The notes below the pieces were generated by a model that did not search any database, was not told the DNA's origin, and saw only the letters and a list, made by a program, of their open reading frames with translations. A stretch of DNA of 14,108 nucleotides from JAHFOW01 sp964370795 (GTDB taxonomy: Bacteria; Planctomycetota; Brocadiia; Brocadiales; Brocadiaceae): the NCBI GenBank assembly GCA_964370795.1, contig CAYJME010000071.1:1-14108 (forward strand), given 5' to 3'. The first letter of the stretch is position 1. Each line of letters begins with the position of its first letter. Below, piece after piece: positions 1 to 7,498 of this stretch. The position numbers were made by a program, and so were the translations under genes.

Positions 1-50
1 GTCCCACGTATAGTGGGATAGGTGGGTTCGATTCCCACACGCTCCCGCCA
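1..50 (+). tRNA. selC: Selenocysteine tRNA (tRNA-Sec), 3' part only
   Basis: This is the 3' part of a tRNA whose 5' half lies before the window. Bases 2-7 and 13-18 (TCCCAC/GTGGGA) pair over a 5-base loop as a long class II variable arm. Bases 22-26 and 34-38 (GTGGG/CCCAC) form the T stem around the T loop TTCGATT. The 3' acceptor strand that follows (39-46, ACGCTCCC) has 8 bases, then G47 as discriminator and an encoded CCA at 48-50. An 8-bp acceptor stem with a 5-bp T stem, a G discriminator and a long variable arm is the bacterial tRNA-Sec pattern; serine tRNAs share the G and the long arm but have a 7-bp acceptor. The tRNA is charged with serine, converted to selenocysteine by SelA, and carried by SelB to UGA codons. 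The anticodon is not visible, so a serine tRNA with an extra base is the main alternative. Confidence 0.8.
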
Positions 51-104
51 AATTTAATGTATAGGAATTTCAATACAATCGTAGCGCGGGTGGTTTATCC
101 CTAT

Positions 105-139
105 AACCGTTTGCACAGATTAAACGGTTTAAACGGTTT
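105..139. repeat. AAACGGTTT repeats with a small hairpin between selC and hypF
   Basis: AACCGTTT (105-112) and AAACGGTT (122-129) are a perfect 8-bp inverted repeat with a 9-base loop. A second tandem AAACGGTTT follows at 131-139. No T-run follows the stem, so this is not a standard intrinsic terminator. It could be a processing hairpin after the tRNA or an operator before hypF; nothing in the sequence decides between them. Confidence 0.4.
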
Positions 140-187
140 ATTGCCGACCACAAGGGATTTTACTACAATAAAAAGTCGCCGTAAGGC

Positions 188-2581
188 ATGATTTATCGAA
201 TGTACAGGAAAACGAGTATCCACATTACCGGTGTTGTCCAGGGTGTCGGCTTCCGCCCTTTTATTCACAATCTCGCGCATAAATACCATCTCAAGGGTTT
301 TTGTCTGAATGACGCACAGGGCGTCCTCATAGAAGTGCAGGGCGACATGATTCACGAATTCATTCAGGAAATAACTTCATCCCCCCCGCCTCTATCAAAG
401 ATTGAAGGCATTACCTCACAGATTCTTGTCACAGACATCGCTTATAAAGATTTTAGCATCCGTGAAAGCGTATTCAACAAAGAGAATTTTACTTTGGTTT
501 CTCCTGATATTGCTCTGTGCGAAGATTGCTTACAGGAACTTTTCGATCCTGCCGACAGACGTTATCTTTATCCATTCATTAATTGCACGAACTGCGGTCC
601 GAGGTTCTCCATTATCAAGGACATGCCTTATGACCGTTCCATGACTACCATGGCATCCTTTGCTCTGTGTGAAGCTTGTGAGAAAGAGTGCCACGACCCA
701 GGAAATCGCCGGTTTCATGCCCAGCCAAACGGATGTCATGAATGCGGACCTCGGATATGGCTGGAGCAATGTGACAGCTTACGAGGAACAAGTTTGGATT
801 TTGGATTTCGGATTTCGGATTTAAAAGCAAAATTCAAAAATAACCAGGATGCCATTATAAGGGCCGTCAGCCTTTTAAAAGAAGGATATATTTTGGCAAT
901 TAAAGGACTTGGTGGTTTCCACCTTGCCTGTGATGCTACAAACGACGATGCAGTAAACAAACTGAGGGAAAGAAAGAGAAAGTCAAATAAACCGTTTGCC
1001 CTCATGGCTCCTGATATTGATGCCGTAGAGAGTATTTGTGTTGTTTCTGCGGAAGAACGGATACTTCTCGAAGGAAGGGTCAGACCAATAGTAATTCTGG
1101 AAAAGATATTTCCCAACTTAATATCTGAGGCTGTGGCGCCCCACAACAAAAACTTTGGTGTCATGCTTCCCTACACCCCCCTTCATTATCTACTTTTTAG
1201 TTCTTTCGAGGTACAATTTGCCGCCCTGATAATGACCAGTGGAAACGTATCTGACGAACCCATAGTTGCCTCGAATCTGGAGGCCGTCGAAAAACTTTCG
1301 TCTCTTGCAGACTATTTTCTCCTTCACGATAGAGATGTTTTTACGAGGGTTGATGATTCAATCGTGAGAATCGTAAAACCGAAAAGAGTTTCGACTTTTA
1401 ACTCTAAAATCCAGACATTTCGCCGTGCCCGAGGATTTGTTCCGAAAACTATAGACATTGGGGAGGAAACGAAAGATATACTAGCCTGCGGCGCTGAGTT
1501 AAAAAACACCTTTTGTCTTACCAGAGGGACAAAGGCCATACTGAGCCAATACATAGGTGATCTTGAAAACTACGAAACCCTGGAGTATTTCAAAGAGACC
1601 CTTAAAAATCTTAGAAAGGTATTTCGGGTAACTCCAAAAATTATTGCCCACGACCTTCACCCTGATTATTTGAGTACCAGGTTTGCCCTGGAATATGCAG
1701 CCGAGATGGGTATTCCGGCAACAAGTGTTGTATCAGTCCAACACCACCATGCCCACATGGCAAGTTGTATGGCCGAGCATAATCTTAACGGTGAGGTTAT
1801 AGGCGTGGCCTTTGACGGGACGGGATATGGAACGGACGGAAATATCTGGGGCGGTGAGTTCTTTATAGTCAGCCGTGAAAATTTTATACGGAAGGCACAC
1901 CTTGACTATGTTCCTATGCCCGGAGGTGAAAAGGCCATTCAAGAACCCTGGCGAATGACTGTTGCCCATTTATACCAGACTTTTGGCGATGATATTTTTA
2001 AAGCAGCGCCCTCTTTTTTTAAACGATTCAATCAGAAAGATGTTGAAATAGTAATTACGATGATTAAAAAAAAGATTAATACCCCCTTGACTTCCAGTGT
2101 TGGCCGCCTCTTTGATGCGGTGTCTTCTTTGCTTGGAATAAGAGATACGATAACCTTCGAGGGCGAAGCGGCTATTGAATTGGAGACGGCTGCCGATGCA
2201 AGAGAAGAAAAAGAACTACTATCGTATCCGTTTCTCATTATTCATGACGACCCCATTATTGTAGATATAAAACCCCTGTTAAAATCAGCAGGAGAAGACC
2301 TTATAAAATCGGTAAAAATAGCAGTCATTTCTTACAGATTTCACTACACTCTTGCAATGATTATAGTAGAAGTCTCAAAAATTTTAAAAACCCAGGGTAA
2401 GATAAGAGATGTTGTCCTGAGTGGCGGGGTATTTCAGAATAAACTACTCCTCAATTTAGCAGTAACACACCTGGAAAGGGAAGGATTTCGGGTATGGTTC
2501 AACGAACAATTCCCTGCCAATGATGGAGGGATTTCCCTGGGTCAGGCAGTAATTGCGTGGGAAAGATTGAAGGGTAAATAA
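188..2581 (+). CDS. hypF: Carbamoyltransferase HypF, [NiFe] hydrogenase maturation
   Basis: HypF uses carbamoyl phosphate and ATP to carbamoylate the C-terminal cysteine of HypE, the first step in making the CN ligands of the [NiFe] hydrogenase active site in the cytoplasm. All family parts are visible in order: an N-terminal acylphosphatase domain with VQGVGFRPF (17-25); two zinc-binding CxxC pairs (111/114 with 133/136, and 161/164 with 183/186); a YrdC-like domain with KGLGGFHLACDA (239-250); and a Kae1-like C-terminal domain with HHHAH (519-523), DGTGYG (543-548) and SGGVFQN (745-751). At 797 residues it is slightly longer than usual, partly from an insertion near residues 195-219. No other hyp gene is in the window. 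ATG188 follows a TAAGG only one base away; ATG200 in the same frame leaves 13 bases, so the start may be 12 bases later. The gene is convergent with pgsA, 23 bases beyond its stop. Confidence 0.97.
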   Translation: MIYRMYRKTSIHITGVVQGVGFRPFIHNLAHKYHLKGFCLNDAQGVLIEVQGDMIHEFIQEITSSPPPLSKIEGITSQILVTDIAYKDFSIRESVFNKENFTLVSPDIALCEDCLQELFDPADRRYLYPFINCTNCGPRFSIIKDMPYDRSMTTMASFALCEACEKECHDPGNRRFHAQPNGCHECGPRIWLEQCDSLRGTSLDFGFRISDLKAKFKNNQDAIIRAVSLLKEGYILAIKGLGGFHLACDATNDDAVNKLRERKRKSNKPFALMAPDIDAVESICVVSAEERILLEGRVRPIVILEKIFPNLISEAVAPHNKNFGVMLPYTPLHYLLFSSFEVQFAALIMTSGNVSDEPIVASNLEAVEKLSSLADYFLLHDRDVFTRVDDSIVRIVKPKRVSTFNSKIQTFRRARGFVPKTIDIGEETKDILACGAELKNTFCLTRGTKAILSQYIGDLENYETLEYFKETLKNLRKVFRVTPKIIAHDLHPDYLSTRFALEYAAEMGIPATSVVSVQHHHAHMASCMAEHNLNGEVIGVAFDGTGYGTDGNIWGGEFFIVSRENFIRKAHLDYVPMPGGEKAIQEPWRMTVAHLYQTFGDDIFKAAPSFFKRFNQKDVEIVITMIKKKINTPLTSSVGRLFDAVSSLLGIRDTITFEGEAAIELETAADAREEKELLSYPFLIIHDDPIIVDIKPLLKSAGEDLIKSVKIAVISYRFHYTLAMIIVEVSKILKTQGKIRDVVLSGGVFQNKLLLNLAVTHLEREGFRVWFNEQFPANDGGISLGQAVIAWERLKGK
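793..822 (+). repeat. Short tandem GGATTTC-type repeat inside hypF
   Basis: Three to four near-identical units (TTGGATT, TTGGATTTC, GGATTTC, GGATTT) lie in tandem here. They encode about ten residues (SLDFGFRISD, near 202-211) between the second zinc pair and the YrdC domain of HypF. The phase is kept, so the protein stays open. The low-complexity unit is unlike the surrounding codons and resembles a spacer repeat seen between genes in several environmental bacterial genomes (from memory). It is probably a tolerated insertion in a domain linker. Confidence 0.6.
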
Positions 2582-2592
2582 CAATGTTATTT
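2576..2592. terminator. Possible weak bidirectional terminator between hypF and pgsA
   Basis: AAATAACA and TGTTATTT form a perfect 8-bp inverted repeat around one base, overlapping the hypF stop codon in the 23-base gap between convergent genes. The position suits a shared terminator. The stem is almost entirely A/T and there is no clean T-run on either side, so it would be weak, and the symmetry may be chance in AT-rich DNA. Confidence 0.3.
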
Positions 2593-2604
2593 GCTTTATA
2601 CTTC

Positions 2605-3180
2605 CTATTTCATCAAAATTGCCGGGCCTGCCTTGATCATGTATTTGATGCCTGATATCAGCGTGATGATTACCGTTGTCCACATCAGGAAGGCAATCAC
2701 ATATTTTATTACGGTAAATTGGGTGAGATGTCCGCAATAGAGTAGTATGAAGCTGATGGTGAAGGATTGGATAAACATCTTGGCCTTGCCCCATATATTA
2801 GCGCCAAATTCAATGCCTTTTGATTCTGAATAGCTTCTGAGGCTGCTAATCAGGAATTCCCTGGCTACTATAACAACGACCATCCATGCAGGGACAATGT
2901 TATCGGTATGTTGTATCATTAAGATGAAACCGCCGCAGACTATGATCTTATCAACAAAGGGGTCTGCAATACGCCCAAAGTCAGTCATGAGACCTTTCTT
3001 GCGTGCCAGATAACCATCCAGCCAATCTGTTGCCCATGCTATTGAATAAGCAATCAGGGCAATCGTGTAACACCGATACGATAAAAGTGCGAAAAACACG
3101 ATTGCCAGTAAAAGTCGGGAGAGGGTTAATTTGTTGGGTAAATTAAATGCAGTGGATTTCGAGATATCGAATGTGCTCAA
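2605..3180 (-). CDS. pgsA: CDP-diacylglycerol--glycerol-3-phosphate 3-phosphatidyltransferase
   Basis: This membrane enzyme transfers the phosphatidyl group from CDP-diacylglycerol to glycerol 3-phosphate, the committed step to phosphatidylglycerol and cardiolipin. The full CDP-alcohol phosphatidyltransferase signature is present once, near residues 52-78: DWLDGYLAR, eight residues, then G, xxx, D, xxx, D (GRIADPFVD). Several hydrophobic segments surround it, as expected for a multi-pass membrane protein, and 191 residues is the usual length. The start is TTG (3178-3180): the only early start in frame, with TGAGG five bases upstream. It is the last gene of the long minus-strand block, behind rimO; a ftsK-rimO-pgsA order is also known in Gram-positive bacteria. 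The related phosphatidylserine synthase is possible, but the N-terminus (NLPNKLTLSRLLL) is typical of PgsA. Confidence 0.93.
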   Translation of the reverse strand: MSTFDISKSTAFNLPNKLTLSRLLLAIVFFALLSYRCYTIALIAYSIAWATDWLDGYLARKKGLMTDFGRIADPFVDKIIVCGGFILMIQHTDNIVPAWMVVVIVAREFLISSLRSYSESKGIEFGANIWGKAKMFIQSFTISFILLYCGHLTQFTVIKYVIAFLMWTTVIITLISGIKYMIKAGPAILMK

Positions 3181-3185
3181 TTGTG

Positions 3186-3190
3186 CCTCA
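3186..3190 (-). promoter_or_regulatory. Shine-Dalgarno site that fixes the TTG start of pgsA
   Basis: TGAGG on the minus strand sits five bases before the TTG codon at 3180-3178. No ATG or GTG in that frame occurs near the expected N-terminus, so this site supports the TTG start. Confidence 0.6.
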
Positions 3191-3231
3191 TTTCTATCTT
3201 TTGTCTTGCTCTTCTATGGTTTATATGCAAA

Positions 3232-3299
3232 CGTCATTGCGAGCGATAGCGAAGCTATCCTTCCTTGAGATTGTTTCGGGATAGCGCCCTCACAACGAC
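3232..3299. repeat. REP-like imperfect palindrome between rimO and pgsA
   Basis: The outer arms CGTCATTGCGAGCG and, on the other strand, GTCGTTGTGAGGGCG are near-matching inverted repeats, with an inner perfect hairpin GATAGC-GAA-GCTATC at 3245-3259. From memory, elements that start CGTCATTGCGAG are common interspersed repeats in many environmental bacterial genomes. Here the element fills most of the rimO-pgsA gap and its outer end reaches into the rimO reading frame, supplying its last two codons and stop. It may fold in the operon transcript and affect pgsA expression; that is inference. Confidence 0.65.
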
Positions 3300-4642
3300 A
3301 ACTTTCTTTTCGTGTTTACTAGAGATTGTAGCGTACCAATCAAATCATATCCGGAAAGGCCAGTCACTATCATATTTTTAATATCGCCAAGTTTCAAATG
3401 ATTTTCTGAAATAATTACTTTACTGTCAACATCGGGTGCGTCTCCATACGTCCTTCCATACCACTTCCCATTTTTCTCGTCTTTTTCATCCACGATAACG
3501 GGAATTGGCTTTCCTATGAGATTTTTATGTTTTCCCAAAACAATTTCCTGCTGCGCAAGCATGATCTCACTGAGACGTTTTTCTTTTGTCTTTTTGGGTA
3601 TTTGATTCTTGAATGATGCGGCGGGTGTACCTTCTTCTTTAGAATAGGTAAATACTCCCAATCTTTCAAATTGAGTGGTTTTTACAAATTTTAAAAGCTC
3701 TGAGAAATGAGATTCTGTCTCTCCCGGAAATCCGACAATAACTGATGTCCTTATAAATAATTGAGGAATATGGTTTCTTAAATTATCTATGAGACTCTCT
3801 ATAGAGTCGTGTGTCACGCCGCGTCCCATTTTTTCCAGGATATCATCATTGATATGCTGGATTGGCAGGTCGATGTATTTACATATCTTTTTATGGCGAG
3901 CTATGACATGAATAAGTTCCTGGTAAAAATGCCCCGGATGGGTATAGAGTATTCGTATCCATTCGACCCCTTTTATATTTACCATTTTTTCTAATAACAC
4001 ATGTAACTGTTGTTTTCCATATAAATCAGCGCCATAGGACGTCGTATCCTGTGAAATGATGCTAATTTCCTTCACGCCTTCAGAGGCCATCTGGCGCGCC
4101 TCTTCCAGGATGTTTTCCATGGTTCGACTAGAGAAATTCCCCCGAATTCCAGGGATTGCGCAATAACTGCAGTGATTGTCGCACCCATCAGAAATTCTCA
4201 GATATGCGTAATGCTTTGGCGTTAACCGGATGCGATTACGCCAGTCATCGTTGCATTGAACTGAATTATCCTTTTCCCTTTTTTGAAGAGAACCCGATAG
4301 GTCTGTTATTTGTTCAAAGTCCTTTAAGCCTATCACATGGTCTATTTCAGGAATTTCATTCCGTAATTCTTCCGGATAGCGCTGGGCCAGGCAGCCTGTT
4401 ACGATGAGTTTCTTACAACGGGCGTCTTCCTTGAGTTTCGCCATCTTTAGGATGGTATCGATGGATTCTTTCTTGGAATCATCGATAAAACCACAGGTAT
4501 TAATAATCAAAACCTCGGCATCTTCCGGATCCTGGCAGATAGTGCTTCCGCTGTAAGCAACCCTGCCGAGTATCTCCTCTGCATCAACCAGGTTTTTTGG
4601 ACACCCTAAATTAATTAAAGCCACTTTTTTCGATTTATGCAT
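3290..4642 (-). CDS. rimO: Ribosomal protein uS12 methylthiotransferase RimO
   Basis: RimO is a radical SAM enzyme with two [4Fe-4S] clusters that adds a methylthio group to a conserved aspartate of ribosomal protein S12. Counted from the ATG at 4642 (450 residues), the UPF0004 domain has cysteines 14, 50 and 84 (NLGCPKN, NTCGF, TGCLAQRY). The radical SAM motif CxxxCxxC is at 154/158/161, and a C-terminal TRAM domain covers roughly 370-440. The N-terminal INLGCPKNLVDAE separates RimO from the tRNA enzyme MiaB. ATG4642 has GAGGG eight bases upstream and overlaps the ftsK stop by 8 bases, which suggests translational coupling; a GTG at 4657 in frame is the alternative. The C-terminus runs past the usual end and its last two codons and stop lie within the repeat at 3232-3299, so the original stop was probably replaced. 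Confidence 0.95.
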   Translation of the reverse strand: MHKSKKVALINLGCPKNLVDAEEILGRVAYSGSTICQDPEDAEVLIINTCGFIDDSKKESIDTILKMAKLKEDARCKKLIVTGCLAQRYPEELRNEIPEIDHVIGLKDFEQITDLSGSLQKREKDNSVQCNDDWRNRIRLTPKHYAYLRISDGCDNHCSYCAIPGIRGNFSSRTMENILEEARQMASEGVKEISIISQDTTSYGADLYGKQQLHVLLEKMVNIKGVEWIRILYTHPGHFYQELIHVIARHKKICKYIDLPIQHINDDILEKMGRGVTHDSIESLIDNLRNHIPQLFIRTSVIVGFPGETESHFSELLKFVKTTQFERLGVFTYSKEEGTPAASFKNQIPKKTKEKRLSEIMLAQQEIVLGKHKNLIGKPIPVIVDEKDEKNGKWYGRTYGDAPDVDSKVIISENHLKLGDIKNMIVTGLSGYDLIGTLQSLVNTKRKLSL

Positions 4643-6950
4643 TATCTGATCCCTCACTCATACGGGCCATCTGAGCTTCCCATTCTTCCAAGGTCAAAAA
4701 AACTTCTCTGGCCTGGCTTCCTTTGTATTGGCCCACGATTCCGTCTTCGGCCATTAAATCAATTAATTTTGCAGCGCGTGAATATCCGATTTCCAGTCTT
4801 CTTTGCAGGAGAGAAACAGAACCTCTTTGTGTTTCAAGAATAATTCTTATTGCATCATGATAAAGGTTGTCCCTTTCATTGCCACCCTTATCCAAAGCAC
4901 CCTTCCACGATTTCAGTTCCGGATTAAACTGTGGGGCTGCACGTTTCCGCAGATATTCAACCACTTTTTTTAGTTCTTCATCACTTACGTAAGCGCCCTG
5001 TACACGCACTAATTTTGATGTGCCAGGCGGTGAAAATAACATATCACCGCTTCCCAGGAGTTTTTCTGCTCCATTTTGATCGAGGATGGTCCTGGAATCA
5101 ACCTTTGAGGCAACATAAAACGATATCCTGGATGGCAAATTCGATTTAATTAGTCCTGTGATTACATCAACCGATGGACGCTGTGTGGCCAGGATAAGAT
5201 GAATACCTACAGCGCGTGATTTTTGAGAAAGACGAATTACTGACGACTCGACCTCTTTCGACGCAACCATCATCAAATCAGCCAGTTCGTCTACAACGAT
5301 AACAATATGCGGCAAATGGAGTGGTACATCATCAATATTTGCCTCGCCATCGGGATTGAGCCGGTTTCTGATCTCTGATATGCCGAGTTTGTTATAACCA
5401 TTGATATGTTTTACACCCACGCTGGCGAGTAAGGCGTAACGCTCTTCCATCTTATTGACCGCCCACTCCAAAACGGCAGCAGCTTTTTTCATATCAGTGA
5501 CAACGGGGCTAATCAAATGGGGAATTTCCCGGAAGAGTGAAAATTCAACCATTTTGGGATCGACGAGTAAGAGTTGTACATCACCTGGATGACGTAAATA
5601 AAGGATACTCAAAATAATGGAATTCAGACAAACGGATTTTCCAGAACCCGTAGTTCCTGCAATCAACAAATGGGGCATGGATGCCAGATCCGAGAAGACG
5701 GGGTTTCCTGCCACATCTTTACCAATCAGGAGCGGTATGGACATCCTTTTCCTGGCATCTTCGGATACCTCCAGCAACTCACGGTACAAAACCGTTTTTC
5801 TTTGCGTATTGGGAACTTCCAGGCCGATGGATGACTTACCCGGTAATGGGGCTACGACCCTTACGCTCGGCGCTTTCAGGGCAATAGCAAGATCGTCCGA
5901 AAGACCTGCAACCTTGCCAACCTTTGTGCCGGGCGCAAGTTCCAATTCATACATGGTAATAACAGGACCTCTTTCGATCTCTACAACCTCTGATTTTACG
6001 TTAAACTGTTCGAGGGTGTTTTTGAGTACCTGGGCGCGTTGGGTAATGTGATTCCAGTCATCCGCATGCTGCTCGTTCGCAGGTTTTTCGAGTAAACTCA
6101 ATGGCGGCAAATCGTAGGTACGCTCTTTATTTTTAGCACTAACCAATGGATAAGCATCCACCTCTTCTTCTTCCACCGATTGTTCTTGATCCAGAGGCTT
6201 TTGTATCTTTTCAGGTAGAACAAAAGGCTCAAGTGGTTGTTTTTTTCCCCCCGGATCGTTTTTTTCCGGTACATCAATAGTTTCCATTTTTTGATATGTA
6301 GTGATAGAATTATTGACCACGGCGCTTGTATTATCCAACTCACGGGTATTTGATGGTACGAGTGCTTCAATAATCCGAGGGGGACTATTGTGCAATGGCT
6401 CCAGAGTGTCATCATTTTTCTTTATATCACTTATTTTTATAAACAAAGAGGCTGGGGTCGCATTAATCAGAAGCATGATTGATATAATTAAACCTGATAT
6501 CAGGATAATAAGAGCCCCTATTAAATTAAAATATTCATATAACCGCGAAGCAATGACAATTCCAAAGATACCTCCCACATTTGCGGATAATAAGGATTTC
6601 TTCGACACATAACAGACCAGGGTTATCAGAGAGGCTATAGAAAACAATAATAAAACAAACCCTATTACTCTTACCCAGAGATATTCTATAAATTCCTTAT
6701 ATAAGTATATTGTTCCTAACAAACCAAGAAAAATAACAATCAGATAGGAAGTCCTTCCCAGACCCGCTATAATAAAGCCTGCAATTTGAGCCCCCGCCAT
6801 TCCGCATAAATTTTTTACCGGTTTGTTCATGGGAAAATTGGCGAAGGGTGGATCTTGAGAAGAATAACTAATAAGACTTACAAGAACAAACAAGGCTGAA
6901 GCTATAAGGAGAATAGCCGTATTACAACGGATAAAACGTTTTATTACCAT
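4635..6950 (-). CDS. ftsK: DNA translocase FtsK/SpoIIIE
   Basis: FtsK anchors at the division septum and pumps chromosomal DNA toward the dif region so that dimers are resolved and sister chromosomes separate before the septum closes. Counted from ATG6950 (771 residues): four or five membrane segments lie in residues 10-163, then an acidic, proline-containing linker (about 165-295). The RecA-like motor follows, with Walker A AGTTGSGKS (431-439) and Walker B IVIVVDELADLM (549-560). A C-terminal winged-helix gamma domain (about 694-756) reads polar sequences on DNA. The linker is much shorter than in Escherichia coli FtsK and closer to SpoIIIE types. A TTG at 7052 would overlap the dut stop and add 34 residues, but these look like translated spacer (rich in F, N, H) and the nearest AGGA is too close. 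ATG6950 has no clear Shine-Dalgarno either, so the start is uncertain. Confidence 0.95.
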   Translation of the reverse strand: MVIKRFIRCNTAILLIASALFVLVSLISYSSQDPPFANFPMNKPVKNLCGMAGAQIAGFIIAGLGRTSYLIVIFLGLLGTIYLYKEFIEYLWVRVIGFVLLLFSIASLITLVCYVSKKSLLSANVGGIFGIVIASRLYEYFNLIGALIILISGLIISIMLLINATPASLFIKISDIKKNDDTLEPLHNSPPRIIEALVPSNTRELDNTSAVVNNSITTYQKMETIDVPEKNDPGGKKQPLEPFVLPEKIQKPLDQEQSVEEEEVDAYPLVSAKNKERTYDLPPLSLLEKPANEQHADDWNHITQRAQVLKNTLEQFNVKSEVVEIERGPVITMYELELAPGTKVGKVAGLSDDLAIALKAPSVRVVAPLPGKSSIGLEVPNTQRKTVLYRELLEVSEDARKRMSIPLLIGKDVAGNPVFSDLASMPHLLIAGTTGSGKSVCLNSIILSILYLRHPGDVQLLLVDPKMVEFSLFREIPHLISPVVTDMKKAAAVLEWAVNKMEERYALLASVGVKHINGYNKLGISEIRNRLNPDGEANIDDVPLHLPHIVIVVDELADLMMVASKEVESSVIRLSQKSRAVGIHLILATQRPSVDVITGLIKSNLPSRISFYVASKVDSRTILDQNGAEKLLGSGDMLFSPPGTSKLVRVQGAYVSDEELKKVVEYLRKRAAPQFNPELKSWKGALDKGGNERDNLYHDAIRIILETQRGSVSLLQRRLEIGYSRAAKLIDLMAEDGIVGQYKGSQAREVFLTLEEWEAQMARMSEGSDNA

Positions 6951-7048
6951 ACTATTAAAATTTGCATGAAAGTGGTTTTTTTTAAATAATGCACCAAACG
7001 AGAACAAATCGAAGAAGACAAACGTGTGTGATTTACGATTTTGAAATG

Positions 7049-7498
7049 TCAATGTCCTGTGTGACCAAAGCCGCCTTCACCGCGACGAGAATTTTCAAGG
7101 TTTTCTACCTCAATCAGTTCGGCCCTTACTACAGGCTGGATTACTAATTGTGCAATGCGCATTCCTCGTTCCAGGGTGAATCGCTCTTTCCCCAGATTGC
7201 ACAATATAATGCCAATCTCTCCGCGGTAATCGCTGTCAATGGTGCCTGGTGTGTTTACGATCGCTAATCCATATTTCAAGGCAAGCCCGCTTCTTGGTCT
7301 TACTTGCGCCTCATATCCGAAAGGTAATTCGATATGGATGCCGGTTGGAACTAACTTAATCTCATTGCATTCGACATAAACAAGTCCATCCACTGCGGCA
7401 TACAAATCCATACCGCTGGCAGCCTCACTCATATATCGTGGTAACGGCAGGTCTTCGCACCCTTTTTTTCTCATTACTTTAACTTGCACGGTATGCAT
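7049..7498 (-). CDS. dut: Deoxyuridine 5'-triphosphate nucleotidohydrolase (dUTPase)
   Basis: This enzyme hydrolyses dUTP to dUMP and pyrophosphate, keeping uracil out of DNA and supplying dUMP for thymidylate. All five motifs of the trimeric family are present: ASGMDLYAA (27-35), RPRSGLA (67-73), GTIDSDYRGE (85-94, with the expected catalytic Asp88 and nucleoside-stacking Tyr91), RIAQLVI (114-120) and the C-terminal RRGEGGFGHTGH (138-149), the glycine-rich arm that closes over the phosphates. The final motif has His where Ser is common after GFG. At 149 residues it matches the family. The ATG directly follows the TAA of the upstream flavoprotein gene with no gap, so the two are probably co-translated. 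Confidence 0.96.
   Translation of the reverse strand: MHTVQVKVMRKKGCEDLPLPRYMSEAASGMDLYAAVDGLVYVECNEIKLVPTGIHIELPFGYEAQVRPRSGLALKYGLAIVNTPGTIDSDYRGEIGIILCNLGKERFTLERGMRIAQLVIQPVVRAELIEVENLENSRRGEGGFGHTGH

Noticed and set aside
1..50. Serine tRNA end
   Set aside because: The long variable arm and G discriminator would fit, but the strand after the T stem has 8 acceptor bases before the discriminator, where tRNA-Ser has 7.
5617..6051. Plus-strand 144-residue open frame within ftsK
   Set aside because: It lies wholly antisense to the conserved FtsK motor, has no recognisable domain and is a shadow frame.
6951..7052. 34-residue N-terminal extension of FtsK from a TTG start overlapping the dut stop
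   Set aside because: The residues look like translated AT-rich spacer, the AGGA site is only two bases from the TTG, and the family N-terminus fits ATG6950. It cannot be excluded.
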